Assembly: GCF_004322705.1 (NCBI RefSeq)
Contig: NZ_SIZZ01000003.1
Span: 372,001 to 436,000 of the forward strand
DNA length: 64,000 bases
Reading direction: 5' to 3'
Origin: Dyella terrae
GTDB lineage: Bacteria > Pseudomonadota > Gammaproteobacteria > Xanthomonadales > Rhodanobacteraceae
Made by a program: the position numbers and the translations under genes. Under the pieces are notes generated by a model. It did not search any database and was not told the origin of the DNA. It worked only from the letters and a program-made list of their open reading frames with translations. Each line of letters opens with the position of its first letter. The stretch's first letter is position 1. Below are positions 51,601 to 61,731 of the stretch, in pieces.

Positions 51601-52251
51601 ATGAACTCGATCCCGCAATCCAAGCCCCAGGGTCCCGGTCGCCCGAAGGACATGGAGAAACGTGCGGCGATCCTTGAGGCCGCCAAGGCCCTGTTCGTGC
51701 GCAATGCCTTCGCCGGTACCAGCATGGACGCCGTGGCCGCCGAGGCCGGGGTTTCCAAGCTGACCGTCTACAGCCACTTCGGCGACAAGGACAACCTGTT
51801 CCGCGAGGTGATCCGCGCGCGCATCCAGGACCTCCTGCCCGAGGACATCTATGAGTTCGACCCGAGCCAGGACGTCCGCGAGATCCTCCTGCGGATCGCG
51901 CTGACGCACGCCCATATCGACTGCGACCCGCAGAACGTCGGCACCTTCCGCGCCATCCTCAGCGACTGCCGCCAGGGCAACCCCCGCTACGGCAAGCTGC
52001 TGTGGGAAGAAGGCCCCACCCGCACGCACAAGCTGTTGGAACGCCTGCTGCAGCAGGCGGTTGACCACGGCAAGCTGGAAATCGAAGACGTCCAGCAAGC
52101 CAGCGTGCAGTTTTTCGCCCTCATCAAGGGCGACCTGGTCCTGCGTCGCATGTTCGGCTGCGACGGTTGTCAGGAAGCGTTCGCCACGGAGATGGAGTCC
52201 AACGCCCGCGCGGGTGTCACGACGTTCCTCCGCGCCTACCTGCCGCGGTGA
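51601..52251 (+). CDS. TetR/AcrR-family transcriptional regulator
   Basis: 216-aa regulator. Basic N-terminal tail (KPQGPGRPKDMEKRAAILEA), TetR HTH at about 38-62 (GTSMDAVAAEAGVSKLTVYSHF), and a C-terminal ligand domain resembling the AefR-like group (GCDGCQEAFATEMESNARAG). The ATG at 51601 has AAGGTG 7 nt upstream. It is divergent from the unknown small gene and the pcm-like/tolC pair, so a link to efflux control is likely but not shown. Confidence 0.88.
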   Translation: MNSIPQSKPQGPGRPKDMEKRAAILEAAKALFVRNAFAGTSMDAVAAEAGVSKLTVYSHFGDKDNLFREVIRARIQDLLPEDIYEFDPSQDVREILLRIALTHAHIDCDPQNVGTFRAILSDCRQGNPRYGKLLWEEGPTRTHKLLERLLQQAVDHGKLEIEDVQQASVQFFALIKGDLVLRRMFGCDGCQEAFATEMESNARAGVTTFLRAYLPR

Positions 52252-52254
52252 GTG

Positions 52255-52273
52255 CGGGCCGCTTCGCGGCCCG
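52255..52273. terminator. GC-rich hairpin after TetR gene
   Basis: CGGGCCGC (52255-52262) / GCGGCCCG (52266-52273), loop TTC, four nt after the TetR stop codon. No T run follows, so efficiency is uncertain. Confidence 0.45.
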
Positions 52274-52280
52274 GTGAATT

Positions 52281-52397
52281 CGCCCGCTGCGCGGGCTGTA
52301 AACGGTAAACAGTAAAAGCAACGGCGGGGTCTGCGATGACACCGGGCTCTTGCTCTTACCGTTTACTGTTCACCGTTTACAGGGCGCGCAGCGCCCG
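52281..52397. repeat. Long hairpin repeat, GTAAACGG family, copy 2
   Basis: CGCCCGCTGCGCGGGC, then CTGTAAACGGTAAACAGTAA, a short core, then the complementary arm TACCGTTTACTGTTCACCG with TTTACAGGGCGC. It matches the copy at 48794-48892 in left arm and layout; the core differs. It fills the gap between the TetR gene and the TPP riboswitch. Confidence 0.75.
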
Positions 52398-52460
52398 GCC
52401 CCACCAGCCGGTCGCAAGCACGCGCCACTAACGCCCCATCCCCACTTCGTGCTTCAATCG

Positions 52461-54500
<2,040 letters not shown>

Positions 54501-54525
54501 CTTTCGTAAGAAGTCTCGGAAAAGA

Positions 54526-54552
54526 AGCCGTGCGGGGTCTCCCTGCGCGGCT
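54526..54552 (+). terminator. Terminator after thiC
   Basis: AGCCGTGCGGGG (54526-54537) / CCCTGCGCGGCT (54541-54552), loop TCT, with G-T wobble pairs, followed by TTCTCGTTT. Confidence 0.7.
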
Positions 54553-54658
54553 TTCTCGTTTCCGCCACATGAAGATTGGCTAGCATCGCGGCAACCCGCC
54601 GGTCATCCGCTACAGCCCCCGGTGCGTTGTGCCTGGAACACCGCCGAAGGAGTCGCCG

Positions 54659-55681
54659 ATGTCGTCGAAGGATCCCACCGTCCGCTCGAACCACCTCGTG
54701 TTGCGCCTTGTGCTCGCTGTGCTCGCCGCACTGGTGCTGCTGATCTGCATCGCCATGTGGTGGTGGGATACGGAGCCCGATCCGTTTGATCCGACCGCCG
54801 TGACCCAGAGCGAGCTGATGCTGCTCAAGCGGCCGGGTACCGCCGGTGCCGAAACCACGATCACCCTGATCCACTCCGTCGAGGTGCTGCTCAACAAGCG
54901 CGGCGGCTACCTCAGCAACGACAAGCTGCCGCCCGGCGTGTTGATGGACAACATTCCCAACTGGGAACTGGGTTCGCTCACCGCCGATCGCGACCTGGTG
55001 CGGGCCCTGCGCAACGACTTCAGCCGCTCGCAGACGCAGTCCACCGAGGACAAGGACCTGGCCGAAGCCGACCCGCTGCTGTCCAGTCCCCATGATCGCT
55101 GGCTGATGCCCAGCACCGAGAGCCAGTACCGCGAAGCCGTGCATCATCTGCGCGCCTACCTCGATCGCCTCACGGACGACGATCCGAGCAACGCCCATTT
55201 CTACCCGCGCGCCGACAATCTCGCCGATTACCTGCAAGTGGCATCGACGCGCCTCGGCTCGTTGTCGCAGCGCCTGTCAGCCAGCGTCGGCCAGATTCGC
55301 ATCGACAACGTGCCGTCGTCCGATATTCCGGCAGGTGCCTCCACGGTCGCGGCGCCCGGTGGCGGCCAGTTGGTGAAGACGCCCTGGACGCATGTCGACG
55401 ACAATTTCTACGAAGCGCGCGGCTACACCTGGACTTTGCTGGCGCAACTCAAAGCCTTCCAGCGCGATTTCGGCCCGGTGCTCAAGACGCGCAACGCGGA
55501 CATGAGCCTGCAGCAGGTGATCCGCGAACTCGAAGAGGCGCAGAAGCCCTTCCGCAGCCCCATGGTCATGAACGGCTCGCCGTTCGGCTTGTTCGCCAAC
55601 CACTCGCTGGTGATGGCCAATTACGTCTCGCGCGCCAATGCCGCGCTGATCGACTTGCGTGAGCTGTTGCGCCGCGGTTAG
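54659..55681 (+). CDS. DUF2333 family membrane-anchored protein
   Basis: 340-aa protein with one N-terminal transmembrane helix (about 14-35, LVLRLVLAVLAALVLLICIA) and a large soluble domain matching the DUF2333 pattern: VEVLLNKRGGYLSNDKLPPG, VLMDNIPNWELGSLTADRDL, RALRNDFSRSQTQSTEDKDL, and FGLFANHSLVMANYVSRANA. Function unknown; usually in Gammaproteobacteria. GAAGGAG lies 7 nt before the ATG. Its stop overlaps by 4 nt the end of the convergent LysR gene. Confidence 0.88.
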   Translation: MSSKDPTVRSNHLVLRLVLAVLAALVLLICIAMWWWDTEPDPFDPTAVTQSELMLLKRPGTAGAETTITLIHSVEVLLNKRGGYLSNDKLPPGVLMDNIPNWELGSLTADRDLVRALRNDFSRSQTQSTEDKDLAEADPLLSSPHDRWLMPSTESQYREAVHHLRAYLDRLTDDDPSNAHFYPRADNLADYLQVASTRLGSLSQRLSASVGQIRIDNVPSSDIPAGASTVAAPGGGQLVKTPWTHVDDNFYEARGYTWTLLAQLKAFQRDFGPVLKTRNADMSLQQVIRELEEAQKPFRSPMVMNGSPFGLFANHSLVMANYVSRANAALIDLRELLRRG

Positions 55682-56580
55682 CGCGGAGCGCCGGCCTCGT
55701 CCATCACTTCGGCCACGTAGTCCACGAAACAGCGGATGCGCGACGCCAGCTGCGTATTGCGGTAGTACACCGCGTGGATCGGCTGGCGCACGTCGACCGT
55801 GTCGCGCGTCAGCACGGGAACCAGCGCGCCCGACGACTGATCCTGTGCCGTCATGAAATCCGCCAGGCAGGCGATGCCTTCGCCGGCGATGGCCAGGTGG
55901 CGGATGGTTTCGCCGCTGGAGGCCAGCAGGCTCGGTTTGATGCGCAGGCTGTCGCCCTGGCTATGGCGCAAGGGCCAGTCGTTGAGCGTTTCGGTCTGGC
56001 TGAAGCCCAGCAGGCTGTGCTTGCCCAGTTCGCGCACATGGCGTGGCGTGCCTCGCGCCTTGAGGTACGCAGGGCTGGCCAGCACCCGCAGCCGGCTCAG
56101 TCCCAGCGGGCGGGCATGGAGCGTCGAGTCGCGCAGGCTGCCCATGCGAATCGCCACGTCGGTGCGCTGCTCAAGCAGGTCGATGATCTGGTCGCTGCTG
56201 TTGAGCTCCAGTTCGATCTCGGGAAAGCGCGCACGAAACCCGCCGACCAGCGGCACGATCACATGCAGCATGAAGGGCGACGCCGCGTTGACGCGCAGGC
56301 GTCCGGCGGGCTTCTGGCGTCGCGCGCTCATTTCGTCTTCGGCGTCGTCGACGGCGGCCAGGATCTGGCGCGCGCGCTCCAGGAAGAAGCGCCCCTCTTC
56401 GGTCAGTTCGATGCGGCGCGTTGTCCGACGCAGGAGCGTGGTGTCGAGCTTGTCCTCGAGCCGTCGCAAGGCGCGACTGATGCCGGACACCGTCTGACCC
56501 AGCCGTTCGGCCGCCGCCGTAATGGAGCCGGCATCCACGACGGTGATGAAGGTCTGCAGCTCATCCAGGCTGGTCTTCAT
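55678..56580 (-). CDS. LysR-family regulator, YafC-like
   Basis: 300-aa LysR-type regulator: HTH in the first 60 residues (LDELQTFITVVDAGSITAAA, ERLGQTVSGISRALRRLEDK) and a substrate-binding domain with RLRVNAASPFMLHVIVPLVG. Divergent from the dkgB-like gene, with 104 nt between, the same pairing as yafC-dkgB in E. coli; regulation of the neighbour by this protein is inferred. Confidence 0.9.
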   Translation of the reverse strand: MKTSLDELQTFITVVDAGSITAAAERLGQTVSGISRALRRLEDKLDTTLLRRTTRRIELTEEGRFFLERARQILAAVDDAEDEMSARRQKPAGRLRVNAASPFMLHVIVPLVGGFRARFPEIELELNSSDQIIDLLEQRTDVAIRMGSLRDSTLHARPLGLSRLRVLASPAYLKARGTPRHVRELGKHSLLGFSQTETLNDWPLRHSQGDSLRIKPSLLASSGETIRHLAIAGEGIACLADFMTAQDQSSGALVPVLTRDTVDVRQPIHAVYYRNTQLASRIRCFVDYVAEVMDEAGAPR

Positions 56581-56684
56581 TCTTGACTCCAGGGCAAGAC
56601 TGTTTCGCTGTTTAGCATGTTTTTCTGAAAGAGTCCTGTCCCCAGACTAAGCGCCTGGCACATCCGCCTTACGGAGACGATCCC

Positions 56685-57488
56685 ATGAGCATTCCCGCCT
56701 TTGGCCTGGGCACCTTCCGCCTCAAGGACCAGGCCGTGATCGATTCGGTCACCCAGGCCCTGGACCTGGGCTATCGCGCCGTCGACACGGCCCAGATCTA
56801 TGACAACGAGGCGCCCATCGGTCAGGCCATCGCCGACAGCCAGCTGCCGCGCGCGTCGTTGTTCCTCACCACGAAAATCTGGACGGATCACTTTGGCCGC
56901 GGCCGTCTGATCCCGAGCCTGAAGGACAGCCTGCAGAAGCTGCGCACCGACTACATGGACCTCACCCTGATCCACTGGCCGTCGCCGAAGGACGAGGTGC
57001 CGATGGAGGACTATCTCGGCCAGCTGGCGGAGGCGAAGGCGCAGGGCCTGACACGCCAGATCGGCGTATCGAATTTCACCATTGATCTGTTGCGTCGCGC
57101 GATCGCCATCGTGGGTGCGGACGCCATCGCCACCAACCAGGTGGAGATCAGTCCCTATCTGCAGAACAGCAAGCTTGCCGCGTTCGCGAAGGCACAAGGC
57201 ATCCATCTCACGTCGTACATGACGTTGGCCTACGGCAAGGTGCTGAAGGATGCAGTCATGGAGGAGATCGCCCGCAAGCACGGCGCGTCAACCGCGCAGG
57301 TGGCGCTGGCATGGGCGCTCAAACTCGGTTACTCGGTGATTCCGTCGTCGACGCGCCGCGAAAACCTGCAAAGCAACCTGCTCGCGCAGCAACTTACGCT
57401 GGACGATGAAGACATGGCGCGCATCGCTACGCTCGATCGCAACGAACGTCAGGCCAATCCAGCCGGACTTGCGCCGGCCTGGGACTGA
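56685..57488 (+). CDS. dkgB: Aldo/keto reductase, DkgB type
   Basis: 267-aa NADPH-dependent aldo/keto reductase of the 2,5-didehydrogluconate/methylglyoxal reductase B group. The catalytic tetrad is complete: D34, Y39 (DTAQIYDNE), K64 (TTKIW) and H97 (LIHWPSP). The C-terminal NADPH site [14 protein letters not shown] is also present. Likely reduces methylglyoxal and other aldehydes; sugar specificity cannot be read. ACGGAGA precedes the ATG. Confidence 0.93.
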   Translation: MSIPAFGLGTFRLKDQAVIDSVTQALDLGYRAVDTAQIYDNEAPIGQAIADSQLPRASLFLTTKIWTDHFGRGRLIPSLKDSLQKLRTDYMDLTLIHWPSPKDEVPMEDYLGQLAEAKAQGLTRQIGVSNFTIDLLRRAIAIVGADAIATNQVEISPYLQNSKLAAFAKAQGIHLTSYMTLAYGKVLKDAVMEEIARKHGASTAQVALAWALKLGYSVIPSSTRRENLQSNLLAQQLTLDDEDMARIATLDRNERQANPAGLAPAWD

Positions 57489-57489
57489 A

Positions 57490-58386
57490 TCAGAGCAGGA
57501 CGAACTTGTCCGGCTGCAGCGGCGGCGGCAGGTCGGTTTCGCCCATGGCCGCGCGCATGTCGCGTTCGACGGTGCGCGCCATGGCATCCAGCGGAAGATC
57601 ATTGGGCTCGACACCGAACGGATCCACCAGTTCGTCGCCGAGCGCATCGAGGCCAAAGAAGGTGTAGCTGATCAGCAGCACTGGCAGCGGCGTCCACCAG
57701 CCCAGCGTGCCCGCGATGGCAAAAGGCAGGGCGAGGCAAAACAGATGCGCCGTCCGGTGCAGCAGCAACGAATAGGCAAACGGCAGCGGCGTGCCGGCGA
57801 TGCGCTCGCACGCGCCCTGCACATGCGCCAGCTCACTGAGTTGCGTTTCCAGGATCGAATAATGGATATCGCTGAGCTTTTTCTGCGCGACGAGACGCTG
57901 GCAGTGCGCGCCGATCTCGCGCAGCACGGCATCGGTCGGATTGGGCAGCGCGCCGGCATCGTCCAGCGTGACCCAGGGCGCCATGCGCGGTGCTTCCGGC
58001 TGGCTGCGAAGGCGTGCGGACAATCCATGCGCGAAAGCACAGAGACCGCGCAGGACCGGCGCGCGCGATGCTTCGTCGAGCGTCGCCGTCTGTCGCGCCA
58101 GCGAGCGGCTGCTGATGATCAGCTGTCCCCACAGCTTGCGGCCTTCCCACCACCGGTCGTAACAGGCGTTGTTGCGGAAGCTCATGAAGATCGACAGGGC
58201 GATGCCGATCAGCGTGAAGGGAATGCCGCTCAGTGGCGACAGCACATCAGGATGCGCGCGGACCAGCCAGACCGCGGCCAGGCTCACCAGGCCGATGACC
58301 GCCAGGCGTGGTGCCACGCGCGGCAGGATCGAGCCACGCAGGGCGAAAAAGATGTCCCGCAGGCCAGGGCGCTCGCGAACGATCAT
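57490..58386 (-). CDS. Bestrophin-family (UPF0187) anion channel protein
   Basis: 298-aa membrane protein of the bacterial bestrophin family (YneE), chloride/anion or cation channels. N-terminus MIVRERPGLRDIFFALRGSI is the typical start, which is why I choose the ATG at 58386 (GAGG 9 nt upstream) over longer open options to 58422. RNNACYDRWWEGRKLWGQLI is the family signature in the second segment; GDELVDPFGVEPNDLPLD near the C-terminus is also typical. Convergent with dkgB, one nt apart. Confidence 0.9.
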   Translation of the reverse strand: MIVRERPGLRDIFFALRGSILPRVAPRLAVIGLVSLAAVWLVRAHPDVLSPLSGIPFTLIGIALSIFMSFRNNACYDRWWEGRKLWGQLIISSRSLARQTATLDEASRAPVLRGLCAFAHGLSARLRSQPEAPRMAPWVTLDDAGALPNPTDAVLREIGAHCQRLVAQKKLSDIHYSILETQLSELAHVQGACERIAGTPLPFAYSLLLHRTAHLFCLALPFAIAGTLGWWTPLPVLLISYTFFGLDALGDELVDPFGVEPNDLPLDAMARTVERDMRAAMGETDLPPPLQPDKFVLL

Positions 58387-58556
58387 GGTCAATGGCCTCA
58401 TGGCAACAACGTCGGCCGGCATTGTAAGGGGGCAGGTGCCGGGGCGGCGTCATCTTCGCCCTGGCGGAAAAGCAGTTGTTCCGCCGCGCCTGTCGTTGAG
58501 ATCGTCCACCGCGCCTAGCATGCACGTTTGAATTTCACCCTTTCCGAGGTATCCCC

Positions 58557-59270
58557 ATGAAGGCCTTCGAACAACAACATGTGCTGATCGTCGGCGGCAG
58601 CTCCGGCATCGGCGAAGCGGCCGCACAGGCCTTTCTTGCGGAAGGCGCCAAGGTCGCGATCGCTTCGCGGTCGAAAGACAAGCTCGATGCGGCCGCAGCG
58701 CGACTTCAAGGTTCGGTCGATGTGGCCGTACTCGATACGGCCGACGTCGACGCCGTGCAGTCGTTCTTCAGCGGTCGCGAGGCGTTCGATCATGTCGTCA
58801 TCTCCGCGGCGCAGACACCCAGCGGTCCGCTGCGCGAACTGCCGCTGGACAAGGCGCGCGCCGCCATGGACAGCAAGTTCTGGGGCGCTTACCACGTGGC
58901 GCGCGCGGCACGCATCGCACCGCATGGGTCGCTGACGTTCGTATCCGGTTACCTCAGCGTGCGGCCGAGCCCCTCCGCCGTACTGCAGGGCGCGATCAAC
59001 GCCGCGCTCGAATCGTTGGCGCGCGGCCTGGCGCTCGAACTGTCGCCCGTACGCGTCAACACCGTGTCGCCGGGCCTGATCGCCACGCCGCTGTGGTCGG
59101 GCATGAGCGATGCCGCGCGCGACGCCATGTTTGCCAACGCCGCTGCCCAGCTGCCGGCCAGGCGCATGGGGCAGCCCGAAGACGTGGCCCACGCCATCCT
59201 CTACCTCGCCGCGACGCCCTTTGCGACAGGATCGACGGTCCTGGTCGATGGTGGCGGCGCCATCGCCTGA
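58557..59270 (+). CDS. SDR-fold protein without the Tyr-x3-Lys catalytic pair
   Basis: 237-aa SDR with a normal cofactor motif GGSSGIG (13-19) and Ser130 in FVSGYL, but positions 143 and 147 where Tyr and Lys are expected are Leu and Ile (segment SPSAVLQGAINAALE). NNAG is replaced by SAAQ. This pattern occurs in a distinct SDR subgroup with a G-A-x-N-A-A-x-E segment; catalysis, if any, is unusual. Part of a two-gene unit: the next SDR gene starts 28 nt downstream. The substrate is unknown. Confidence 0.85.
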   Translation: MKAFEQQHVLIVGGSSGIGEAAAQAFLAEGAKVAIASRSKDKLDAAAARLQGSVDVAVLDTADVDAVQSFFSGREAFDHVVISAAQTPSGPLRELPLDKARAAMDSKFWGAYHVARAARIAPHGSLTFVSGYLSVRPSPSAVLQGAINAALESLARGLALELSPVRVNTVSPGLIATPLWSGMSDAARDAMFANAAAQLPARRMGQPEDVAHAILYLAATPFATGSTVLVDGGGAIA

Positions 59271-59298
59271 CGTATTCGCAACCTCTGAAGGACAACGC

Positions 59299-60090
59299 AT
59301 GAACATCGATCTGTCGGGCAAGAATGCCCTCGTCACGGCCTCGACCGCCGGCATCGGCTGGTCCATCGCCGCAGGCCTGGCCGCCAGTGGCGCCAACGTC
59401 ATCCTCAACGGGCGCAAGCCGGAGGTGGTGCAGGCGGCTGTGGAAAAACTGCGCCGTGAACTGCACGGCGCGAATGTTGAAGGCGTCGCGGCCGATCTTT
59501 CGACGGCGAAGGGCGTGCAGGGCGTGATCGACGCCGTGCCCAGCCTCGACATCCTGGTCAATAACGCCGGCATCTTCGGCCCCGAGCCCTTCTTCGACGT
59601 CGACGATGCGACCTGGGAGCGCTACTTCCAGACCAACGTCATGTCCGGCGTGCGTCTCTCGCGCTATTACATGCAAGGCATGTTGCAGCGGAACTGGGGT
59701 CGCGTGGTGTTCATCTCGTCGGAGTCCGGCCTCAACATTCCGGCCGACATGATCCACTACGGCGTGAGCAAGACCGCGCAGATCGCTTTGGCGAACGGGC
59801 TGGCCAAACTCGCCGCCGGCAGCGGCGTCACCGTCAACAGCGTGTTGCCGGGTCCGACGCTGTCCGACGGATTCCGGGAGATGGTGCGCGAGCAGCACGA
59901 GCGCGAGGGCACGAGCTACGAGGAGATCGGCAACGATTTCGTGCGCAAGGAGCGCGCGACCTCCATCATCCAGCGAATTTCGTCGACCGAGGAAATCGCG
60001 AACATGGTGGTGTACGTGTGTTCGCCCCAGGCGTCCGCCACGACGGGCGTGGCGTTGCGGGTCGACGGTGGGGTGGTTAATACGTGGTAA
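59299..60090 (+). CDS. Classical short-chain dehydrogenase/reductase
   Basis: 263-aa SDR with complete motifs: TASTAGIG (13-20), NNAGIFG (about 91-97), Ser in FISSESG and YGVSK as Y-x3-K. The C-terminal SSTEEIANMVVYVCSPQ and VDGGVVNTW are family-typical. GAAGGAC lies 6-8 nt before the ATG at 59299; longer in-frame options overlap the previous gene. Paired with the atypical SDR upstream; it ends beside a half copy of the GTAAACGG repeat. Confidence 0.9.
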   Translation: MNIDLSGKNALVTASTAGIGWSIAAGLAASGANVILNGRKPEVVQAAVEKLRRELHGANVEGVAADLSTAKGVQGVIDAVPSLDILVNNAGIFGPEPFFDVDDATWERYFQTNVMSGVRLSRYYMQGMLQRNWGRVVFISSESGLNIPADMIHYGVSKTAQIALANGLAKLAAGSGVTVNSVLPGPTLSDGFREMVREQHEREGTSYEEIGNDFVRKERATSIIQRISSTEEIANMVVYVCSPQASATTGVALRVDGGVVNTW

Positions 60091-60092
60091 TG

Positions 60093-60115
60093 GGTGAACG
60101 GTGAACGGTAAACAG
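60093..60115. repeat. Partial copy of the GTAAACGG repeat
   Basis: GGTGAACGGTGAACGGTAAAC then AG right after the SDR stop. It corresponds to one arm of the hairpin repeats at 48794-48892 and 52281-52397 and lacks the GC-rich outer stem. Confidence 0.5.
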
Positions 60116-60167
60116 AGAAAGGCGGATCGTGAAGGGTTTTGAGTTCACTGAAGTCTGCATAGAAAAA

Positions 60168-60186
60168 GGCCCGCTTTTGGCGGGCC
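60168..60186. terminator. Terminator between SDR and ppa genes
   Basis: GGCCCGC (60168-60174) / GCGGGCC (60180-60186) with loop TTTTG, preceded by five A and followed by six T, serving both converging genes. Confidence 0.9.
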
Positions 60187-60193
60187 TTTTTTC

Positions 60194-60733
60194 TTACTTC
60201 TTGGTGTCAGCCTTGTAGCGCGCGATGCCGGCGATGATTTCCGCCTTGGCCTCGTCGGCGCCGACCCAGCCGTCCACCTTCACCCACTTGCCCTTCTCCA
60301 GGTCCTTGTAGTGCTCGAAGAAGTGGCCGATGCGCTCCAGCCAGTGGGCCGAGACTTCCTTGATGTCCTTGATGTGGCCGTAGCCGTTGAAGATCTTGGA
60401 CACCGGCACGACCACCAGCTTCTCGTCGGCACCGGCTTCGTCGGTCATCTTGAGCATGCCCACCGGATGGCAGCGGATCACCGAGCCCGGCACCAGCGGC
60501 AGCGGCAGGATCACCAGTGCGTCCAGCGGGTCGCCGTCGCCGCCCAGGGTGCCCGGCACGTAGCCGTAGTTGCACGGGTAGCGCATGGGCGTGGACAGGA
60601 TGCGGTCGACGAAGATCGCGCCGCTTTCCTTCTCCACCTCGTACTTGACCGGCTCGGAATCCTTGGGGATTTCGATGATGACGTTGATTTCGTTCGGCAC
60701 GTCGCGGCCGGCGGAGACGAGATGCAGACCCAT
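60194..60733 (-). CDS. ppa: Inorganic pyrophosphatase (family I)
   Basis: 179-aa family I soluble pyrophosphatase, hydrolysing PPi to drive biosynthesis. Landmarks: [20 protein letters not shown], the signature [10 protein letters not shown] with its metal-binding aspartates, and [15 protein letters not shown] at the end. AAGGAA lies 6 nt before the ATG at 60733; the frame is open upstream without any family similarity. Full length. Confidence 0.97.
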   Translation of the reverse strand: MGLHLVSAGRDVPNEINVIIEIPKDSEPVKYEVEKESGAIFVDRILSTPMRYPCNYGYVPGTLGGDGDPLDALVILPLPLVPGSVIRCHPVGMLKMTDEAGADEKLVVVPVSKIFNGYGHIKDIKEVSAHWLERIGHFFEHYKDLEKGKWVKVDGWVGADEAKAEIIAGIARYKADTKK

Positions 60734-60847
60734 GGTGGTTCCTTGCTGGAATGCGATGAAAAGAATTCGCAAGGATACGCCAAAGCCTGCTGCGTCGCAG
60801 CAGGCGCCGTGAAACGTCTTAAGCGGCAACTCAGCCCGGGGACGGCT

Positions 60848-61681
60848 TCAGCGCTGGTAGGGGCGCTCGCGTAACCACTTGGTCGCAATCCATTTTTCAC
60901 CCTTGATGACGGGCAGGCCCGCGTGCAGCGAAGCCTCCTCGCCCGTCTCATAGGCGAAATAGACGGCCGAACCGGTGATGGCCGTCACCGTCAGGTTGAC
61001 GTTCGGGAAGCCCGTCCCGCCACCTTCCTCGGGAGTATTGAGATACATCACCACCGAGGCGATGCGCTGGCCGCCACGCTCGGTCACTGCCGCGAAACCC
61101 GGCTGGGTGGGATCGAACCAGTCGTAATGCGGCTCGTACTCCTGGCCCGGGAGGTAATGCAGGATCTGCAGGCCTTCACCGTGGTTGACCGGGATATCCA
61201 GCATCTTCGCGATGCGTTCTTCGATGGTTTTCACCAACGGCGTTTCGCCAATGCGGAAGAACATGCCGTTGCTGCTGCGGCGCTCGTCCGTCTGGTGGCG
61301 ACCGCTTTCGTCCACCGTGAGCGAGCGGGCCAGGCGCGGGCGCGCCGTTTCGATCAGCTGGGCGCATTCCTCATCGGACAGGAGGCCTTGCAGCACGCGC
61401 ACGACGGGTGCCTCGACGCACGTGGTGACGTGCACCTGCCGACCGGCAACGTCCATCCGCGGCGCCGTCGGATGCCTCGGGCGCTTCGTGCCCTTGGCTG
61501 GCGCGGCGATCAGCGCTGACATCGGGATATTCAGCACCTCGGAGATGGCACGACGACTCTGGTGTACGTCGTAGCCGGCTTCCTTCATCAACCGCATCAC
61601 GTCCACGGGGGCGTGGCCGGCCCGCGACACGTTGAGGATCCACTCGCGCAGTTCAGGGCGGGTCTTGTGAAAGTGCTTCAT
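60848..61681 (-). CDS. 2OG-Fe(II) prolyl 4-hydroxylase-like dioxygenase
   Basis: 277-aa protein. The C-terminal P4H domain (about 90-275) has the iron ligands H185-x-D187 (EPHYDWF) and H253 (SLHAGLPVIKGEKW), with K263 for 2-oxoglutarate. The N-terminal ~75 residues form a small helical domain (MKHFHKTRPELREWILNVSR) that is common in bacterial P4H proteins. Target protein unknown; in other bacteria such enzymes modify EF-Tu or other proteins. Lies 50 nt downstream of the S9 peptidase gene, same strand. Confidence 0.9.
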   Translation of the reverse strand: MKHFHKTRPELREWILNVSRAGHAPVDVMRLMKEAGYDVHQSRRAISEVLNIPMSALIAAPAKGTKRPRHPTAPRMDVAGRQVHVTTCVEAPVVRVLQGLLSDEECAQLIETARPRLARSLTVDESGRHQTDERRSSNGMFFRIGETPLVKTIEERIAKMLDIPVNHGEGLQILHYLPGQEYEPHYDWFDPTQPGFAAVTERGGQRIASVVMYLNTPEEGGGTGFPNVNLTVTAITGSAVYFAYETGEEASLHAGLPVIKGEKWIATKWLRERPYQR

Positions 61682-61731
61682 GCGTCCGCAAGCGGGGAGG
61701 TGGAAGCCTCCCCGCGCCAGTGAGGGAGCCC

